Shown: positions 6,047 through 9,719 of the stretch, in pieces
Position numbering within the stretch: position 1 is the first letter of the stretch
How the letters are laid out: the number at the start of each line of letters is the position of its first letter
Origin: Desulfobacterales bacterium
GTDB lineage: Bacteria; Desulfobacterota; Desulfobacteria; Desulfobacterales; JAFDCJ01
Reading direction: 5' to 3'
Assembly: GCA_020345785.1 (NCBI GenBank)
Contig: CP070771.1
Span: forward strand, 2,914,977 to 2,924,695
Length of the DNA: 9,719 nucleotides
Program-made: the position numbers and the translations under genes
Notes under the pieces: generated by a model
What the model was told of the DNA's origin: nothing
Seen by the model: the letters and a program-made list of their open reading frames with translations, nothing else
Databases searched by the model: none

Positions 6047-6850
6047 TCATTTCAGGTTCCGATAGCCGCATACAATCATCCAGTCTCGAACAAAGCCCGC
6101 TAAAAGGGGTATCAACACTAGATAGGCAATCAGCGTCGTAACCGGAGGCCTAACAACAGGAAGCAACGCTATGCCGACAAAGCCCATTTGAAATCCGGCA
6201 ATTATCCGGGCTCCGCGCCACGGCCCGGGCTCCGCAACCGGTTTTGAAAATTTTTTTCTCAGCCGGATGCCGGCCCTGTATACATAAAAGGCGAAACCGA
6301 CGCTCAAATATACAATCGGCAACTGGCCGTACCAGACTGCCACCAGCGGGGCAATCAGCAACCCTAAGGCATCGAGGTTGATATCGAGAAATGCGCCCAA
6401 GCGGGTTTCATGTCGGCAAGCCCTGGCAATGCGACCGTCGGTATAGTCCAGAATCGATGCTGTGATGTAAAGCAGACCCGGTGCCCACGAAAGACGGCCG
6501 GGAAAAAACTTTGATGCCGGCCAGGGCTGAAAGAGATATCCTGCCAACACGGCAATCAATGCGCCCCGTATGATCGTCAACCATGTACCATAACCCAGGG
6601 CCGAGTGCAAAATTTTTTGTGCGGGATGATAATTCCAAGGCAGTCCGTATCTTAGCAGCCCCAGCACATAGACCATGATAACCGTCGACTGCAAAATCGA
6701 CTGCAAGGCTTCCGGCCTTGGGCGTCCCTGATTAAACACCCAAAATCCGCCCAACAGAATCAAAAAGCAAAGCCCCACCGCCGCCCACCAGCGGACGCGC
6801 AGGCGGTTCAATATTCCATTGGATAGTCTTGCCTGGGGGTCAATTCGCAT
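6047..6850 (-). CDS. CDP-alcohol phosphatidyltransferase family membrane protein
   Basis: This 267-residue integral membrane protein carries a perfect CDP-alcohol phosphotransferase signature, D-x2-DG-x2-AR-x8-G-x3-D-x3-D: D135, D138-G139, A142-R143, G152, D156 and D160. These Asp residues bind two metal ions and activate the acceptor hydroxyl to attack CDP-diacylglycerol or another CDP-alcohol, releasing CMP. Hydrophobic segments lie near 21-38, 53-68, 88-106, 161-175, 177-190, 219-232 and 237-253, so there are probably six or more membrane helices. The two N-terminal segments before the core domain make it longer than the roughly 200-residue pgsA-type enzymes. It resembles neither pgsA nor pssA closely enough to name. 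It is first in the minus-strand gene set and places part of the pathway at the cytoplasmic membrane. No clear ribosome-binding site precedes the ATG. Confidence 0.88.
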   Translation of the reverse strand: MRIDPQARLSNGILNRLRVRWWAAVGLCFLILLGGFWVFNQGRPRPEALQSILQSTVIMVYVLGLLRYGLPWNYHPAQKILHSALGYGTWLTIIRGALIAVLAGYLFQPWPASKFFPGRLSWAPGLLYITASILDYTDGRIARACRHETRLGAFLDINLDALGLLIAPLVAVWYGQLPIVYLSVGFAFYVYRAGIRLRKKFSKPVAEPGPWRGARIIAGFQMGFVGIALLPVVRPPVTTLIAYLVLIPLLAGFVRDWMIVCGYRNLK

Positions 6851-6904
6851 TTTGGCATATCAATACGACAGGCCGGAAATGATGTAAATACAAAATCCAT
6901 TCTC

Positions 6905-6933
6905 GCATTTTTTTCGTTTGCCGGAGGCCAAAC
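6905..6933. repeat. Degenerate copy of the 2175-2208 hairpin
   Basis: The sequence GCATTTTTTTCGTTTGCCGG followed by AGGCCAAAC parallels the left hairpin of the 2138-2350 element (GCATTTTTTCGTTTGCCGGG, then AGACGACGGCAAAC) but has lost several bases of the loop and right arm. It still folds as GTTTGCC-GGA-GGCCAAAC with one bulge (6916-6933). It sits in the divergent intergenic region. Confidence 0.55.
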
Positions 6934-6946
6934 AATAATTTATAAG
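6918..6946 (+). promoter_or_regulatory. Candidate sigma-70-type promoter of the TIM-barrel gene
   Basis: TTGCCG (6918-6923, 4 of 6 matches to TTGACA) and TATAAG (6941-6946, 5 of 6 matches to TATAAT) are separated by exactly 17 bp. Transcription would start near 6953, leaving a leader of about 33 nt before the ATG at 6986. The -35 box lies inside the degenerate palindromic repeat. This is a pattern match only. Confidence 0.4.
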
Positions 6947-6985
6947 TAACTACGAATAGAAACACTTAGCAGGTAATTTAATCCA

Positions 6986-7900
6986 ATGATAGCCATTTCC
7001 ACATCATATTTCATCATCGATAAGGTAAGCGGCGCGGATATAATGATGCGACTGGCAGCGTTGGATATTTCAAAAGTCGAACTGAGCTATAACATTGATG
7101 AGGATAGCTTCTTCGATCTACGGGAAGCTTTAAATCGATCCCAGATTCGGGTTTCCAGCGCCCACAATTTTTTTCCAATCCCGGCATCAGCACCAAAGGG
7201 TAAAGGCGGCGGTGATATTTTTCTGCTTTCTCACCCGGCTGCAGAAGAGCGGCGAAAAGCGGTTCAATGGACAAAACGGTCAATCGAACAGGCCGCTGCT
7301 GCAGGTGCGAAAGTGCTTGTTTTGCACTGCGGACGGGTTGAAATGAATACTGAGCTCGAACAGCTCTACGCCTACTTTAGAAACGGGCTAATCGCCACTC
7401 CTCCGGTGCAGAATTTCATTCACAGAAAGCTTAGTGAGCGTGAAAAGGAAAAATCGATTTACCTGGAAAGTGTATTGCGCAGTCTGCATGATCTTATACC
7501 GGCAGCAGAGCACCATAATATAATTCTTGGTCTTGAAAACCGCTACCATTATCACGAGCTGCCCGGTCCGGATGAGTTTGACATCATTTTTGAAGAATTT
7601 GCCGGCGCCCCCGTCGGTTACTGGCATGATACCGGCCATGCTCATGCCCAGGAATCTCTGGGGGTCATGGAGGCAGACGAACTTCTGGAAGGGTTTCACA
7701 AACACCTTGTGGGGACGCATCTACACGATGCCCGCGGATTGGATGATCACCTCCCGCCGGGTGCCGGTGAAATCGACTTCAAAAGAATCCGAACCTGGAT
7801 TGGAGATGACGCGTTGAAGGTGATCGAGTTAAAGCCGGGAACTCCAGACAGTGACGCAGCTTCCGGCATCCATTATCTGAAACAAATGCTAGGCGCTTAG
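6986..7900 (+). CDS. Sugar phosphate isomerase/epimerase-like TIM-barrel protein (AP endonuclease 2 / xylose isomerase-like family)
   Basis: This 304-residue protein has the metal-binding pattern of the xylose-isomerase-like TIM-barrel superfamily. Likely metal or catalytic residues follow the barrel strands: H60 in VSSAHNFFP, H114 in VLHCGR, E184 in LGLENRYHYHELP (181-193), D215 and H218 in GYWHDTGHAHA (211-221), H245 and H247 in GTHLHDARG (243-251), D254-H255 ahead of LPPGAGEIDF, and E281 in VIELKPG. Members isomerise or epimerise sugars and polyols, dehydrate inosose-like compounds, or cut at abasic sites; the strict lack of signal peptide implies a cytosolic enzyme. The motifs do not identify the substrate. 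It is divergent from the five-gene minus-strand set, 135 bp away, and may share its regulation. A weak AGCAGG lies before the ATG. Confidence 0.85.
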   Translation: MIAISTSYFIIDKVSGADIMMRLAALDISKVELSYNIDEDSFFDLREALNRSQIRVSSAHNFFPIPASAPKGKGGGDIFLLSHPAAEERRKAVQWTKRSIEQAAAAGAKVLVLHCGRVEMNTELEQLYAYFRNGLIATPPVQNFIHRKLSEREKEKSIYLESVLRSLHDLIPAAEHHNIILGLENRYHYHELPGPDEFDIIFEEFAGAPVGYWHDTGHAHAQESLGVMEADELLEGFHKHLVGTHLHDARGLDDHLPPGAGEIDFKRIRTWIGDDALKVIELKPGTPDSDAASGIHYLKQMLGA

Positions 7901-8313
7901 AGCATTTTATTATCAACATGTTGTAGGAAAGAAGGTTTCCGCTGTTATTCGCGCCGAGAGATATATTTTGAGTATGTTAAAGTTTTAAGGGGTACGGCAA
8001 TTCAGGGATACATAGCAGTAAAACATCAATCCGATACTCAAGGCTGGAATTGAAAATATCATCATTATTTCTGGCCGTTAATTTCTGACGATTAGTTGGA
8101 GATCAGAGGTTTCATACCCGATTCGTTCTCACTACATCCTGTATGACCACACTGCGAAAATGAGGGCCTTTTAAATGCCAGGTCTGGTGTTCCACGTGAT
8201 AAGTCCGAGTCAATATTTAAAGCCGTGGTCTATTTTTGAAGATATAAAAAATACCTCCGGCTTCGTTGAAACTGCCAATAATTTTGCAGGCTGCGCCTTG
8301 AATAGTTGTCGTC

Positions 8314-8394
8314 GAACAAAACGCTCACTTACCGTAAGGTGACCTGGCCTTGACGGTAGTCGAGCATAATTGGGCAAATACGAGCGCATTGTTA
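8314..8394. repeat. Nested imperfect inverted repeat
   Basis: The outer arms GAACAAAACGCTC (8314-8326) and GAGCGCATTGTTA (8382-8394) are inverted with 10 of 13 matches. Directly inside the left arm is a hairpin, ACTTACCG (8327-8334) with CGGTAGT (8354-8360) and one bulged T, extended by AAGG (8336-8339) with CCTT (8348-8351). The right half has 21 unpaired bases (8361-8381). The overall plan recalls an integron attC site but the core sites do not match the consensus. Confidence 0.45.
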
Positions 8395-8425
8395 GTTAAG
8401 CTTCAAGCCCCTATTGGTCCACATG

Positions 8426-8448
8426 CAGCGACAGGTTCGCTGATTTTT
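8426..8448 (+). terminator. Possible Rho-independent terminator (plus strand)
   Basis: A perfect 6-bp stem, CAGCGA (8426-8431) with TCGCTG (8437-8442), around the 5-nt loop CAGGT, is followed by ATTTTT and a further T-rich run. It would end plus-strand transcription from the TIM-barrel gene, but it lies over 500 bp past that stop codon, so the link is uncertain. Confidence 0.35.
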
Positions 8449-8477
8449 CAATTTTTTACATGACAGTTGATGCTGTT

Positions 8478-9719
8478 TTAATCTTCCTTATTTGGAGGTG
8501 TTACTTCATAAAGTTCAGGATATATTTTTTTTGCGCATTCAGGACAAATACCATGGCTAAATTCAGCTTCGGAGTGGCTTCGAATATAGGACTCAATTTG
8601 ATTCCAATATCCTTTGTCGTCTCTAATTTTTTTACACGCAGCGCAAATTGGCAAAAGACCGCTTAACATTTTTACCTTTTTCAAGCTCATCTGAAGTTCT
8701 TTTATGAGTTGTTCCCTTTCCTTTTCCATGGCCATCCGATCGACAATCTCCTGTTTAAGTTGCCTGTTCGCCATAGCCAGCTCCTCAGTGCGTGTTTTTA
8801 CCAATTCTTCCATTTTTTTTTGGTACTTTGTTAAATCCTGGCGCATCTGGTTGAAGGCGGATGCAAGAGCGCCTATTTCATCCTGACTGGTCACTTCTAT
8901 ATGGTGGGTATAATCACCATTACCAATGGTCCGGGCGGCATCTGCCAGGAACTCGACAGGCCTGACGATCCGCCGGACTGACAGTACAATAAAGATAATT
9001 GCCAGCACAAGAACAACAGAGGTAATGGTGATCCCAATTCGAAAGATGTTCGCTATTAATGCAAACGCTTCCGAAATAGGTTGCTCGGCGACAATTGTCA
9101 TTTTTTGGTTACCAAATTGAAGGAAATCCCAAGAGATGATGACATCCGCGCCGGATAAACCTTTAGCACGACCCGGAACTTCCGGCAGATTAAACGTCGT
9201 ACCACGAAGAACAATGGACGGATTCCGGTGTGCAACGACCTGCTCCGCCTGATCAACAACATAGACGACCCCTTCACCAGGTATTTCAATATTGACAAGT
9301 AAATCCCAAATCTTCTTGAATCGTAGGTTCGCAACCAATACATATGCAAGTTTTCCGTTGCGCAGATCAACGAGAGGAATGGAAATCGTGATAAGGGGTT
9401 CCTGAATTTTCCGGTCAAAGTAGACCGCACTAAAATAAGATCCTTTGTGGGTAGCAGGAAAAAGGAATTCCTTTTGAGTATACCGGTTTTTCAGATCCTT
9501 GCCCAAGGAGACAATTGAGCGAGACAAACGAATTAGCTCCTGCCCCTCAGGGCTAAGCAGTAAAATATCTTGATAGACGTGCTGGTCAAACAGGAGGTTG
9601 TTGAGAATTGTTCTTTGTTTTTCAGGGTTAAGCAATTCAAAGCCGTGGAGTTTATGAATCAGAAAAAGGTGGTTTTTGTGGTCTTCAACAAAGGTTCTGA
9701 CTTCGTTTGCAACACGTAT
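8478..9719 (-). CDS. Cache-HAMP membrane sensor with C-terminal double-CxxC tail, 5' end beyond the window
   Basis: The frame is open to the right edge: 28 further codons precede the TTG at 9635 without a stop, so 413 residues are visible and the true start is outside. Residues about 1-220 look like the C-terminal part of an extracytoplasmic Cache-type ligand-binding domain (LLLSPEGQELIRLSR, VVYVVDQAEQVVAHRN). A membrane helix follows at about 225-248, a HAMP domain at 249-298 (VRPVEFLADAARTIGNGDYT, SQDEIGALASAFNQM) and a charged coiled coil at 299-353. There is no kinase, GGDEF or methyl-accepting domain. Instead the protein ends in LLPICAACKKIRDDKGYW and FSHGICPECAKKIYPE, with C359, C362, C392 and C395, a likely zinc- or metal-binding module that I associate with deltaproteobacterial sensors and response regulators. 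The first transmembrane helix should lie beyond the window. Ligand and output are unknown. Confidence 0.88.
   Translation of the reverse strand: MRVANEVRTFVEDHKNHLFLIHKLHGFELLNPEKQRTILNNLLFDQHVYQDILLLSPEGQELIRLSRSIVSLGKDLKNRYTQKEFLFPATHKGSYFSAVYFDRKIQEPLITISIPLVDLRNGKLAYVLVANLRFKKIWDLLVNIEIPGEGVVYVVDQAEQVVAHRNPSIVLRGTTFNLPEVPGRAKGLSGADVIISWDFLQFGNQKMTIVAEQPISEAFALIANIFRIGITITSVVLVLAIIFIVLSVRRIVRPVEFLADAARTIGNGDYTHHIEVTSQDEIGALASAFNQMRQDLTKYQKKMEELVKTRTEELAMANRQLKQEIVDRMAMEKEREQLIKELQMSLKKVKMLSGLLPICAACKKIRDDKGYWNQIESYIRSHSEAEFSHGICPECAKKIYPELYEVTPPNKED

Larger units (their letters stand above)
7901..8477. other. Gene-free spacer with inverted repeats
   Basis: No convincing gene is seen between the convergent TIM-barrel and sensor genes; frames are short and match nothing I recognise. 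The notable contents are a nested inverted repeat at 8314-8394 and a terminator-like hairpin at 8426-8448. Confidence 0.55.

Noticed and set aside
6860..6888. Possible minus-strand promoter: TTTACA, 17-bp spacer, TATTGA, in front of the CDP-alcohol phosphotransferase gene
   Set aside because: The -10 box matches only 3 of 6 positions and transcription would begin about 3 nt before the ATG, leaving no leader.
8090..8215. Minus-strand reading frame in the spacer (a TALNIDSDLS...CGHTGCSENES-like peptide)
   Set aside because: It is short, lacks a start with a ribosome-binding site and resembles no family, so it is not called a gene or pseudogene.

Overview
The window reads as a chromosomal segment of a Gram-negative bacterium, most likely a sulfate-reducer-type Desulfobacterota (Desulfobacterales-like deltaproteobacterium). 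This rests on the C-terminal double-CxxC tail of the sensor protein at the right edge, which I associate with that group, and on the dispersed short palindromes and 'ctctgtgcctctgtggtgaa'-like repeats between genes. It is an inference; no rRNA or tRNA gene is present to confirm it.

Layout from left to right. Positions 1-311 (minus) hold the 5' part of an unidentified exported or membrane-anchored protein. Positions 312-983 are a gene-free, first AT-rich and then repeat-rich stretch. Positions 984-1859 (plus) encode a stand-alone radical SAM protein. Positions 1860-2366 are repeat-filled and include a 213-bp palindromic composite element with 30-bp imperfect terminal inverted repeats. Positions 2367-6850 (minus) carry five genes in one direction, in transcription order: CDP-alcohol phosphatidyltransferase, stand-alone RibD C-terminal/DHFR-fold reductase, BchC-like medium-chain dehydrogenase, divergent PTPS/QueD-like protein, and GT4 glycosyltransferase; the last two overlap by one base (TAATG). 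Divergent to this set, 6986-7900 (plus) encodes a xylose-isomerase-like TIM-barrel enzyme with a candidate promoter. Positions 7901-8477 are gene-free, with a nested inverted repeat and a terminator-like hairpin. Positions 8478-9719 (minus) hold the 3' part of a Cache-HAMP sensor that ends in a double-CxxC tail instead of a kinase.

The most interesting part is the 2367-6850 cluster, perhaps with the divergent TIM-barrel gene. A pterin-synthase fold, a pteridine/pyrimidine-type reductase fold, an NAD(P)-dependent dehydrogenase, a glycosyltransferase and a membrane CDP-alcohol phosphotransferase together look like a biosynthetic pathway for a modified, possibly glycosylated and lipid- or phosphoalcohol-linked heterocyclic compound. 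The PTPS-like protein keeps its zinc histidines and a pterin-anchoring glutamate but lacks the usual catalytic Cys and Asp-His pair, and the dehydrogenase lacks the usual zinc ligands, so neither should be assigned the textbook reaction. The product is unknown and the pathway is a hypothesis.
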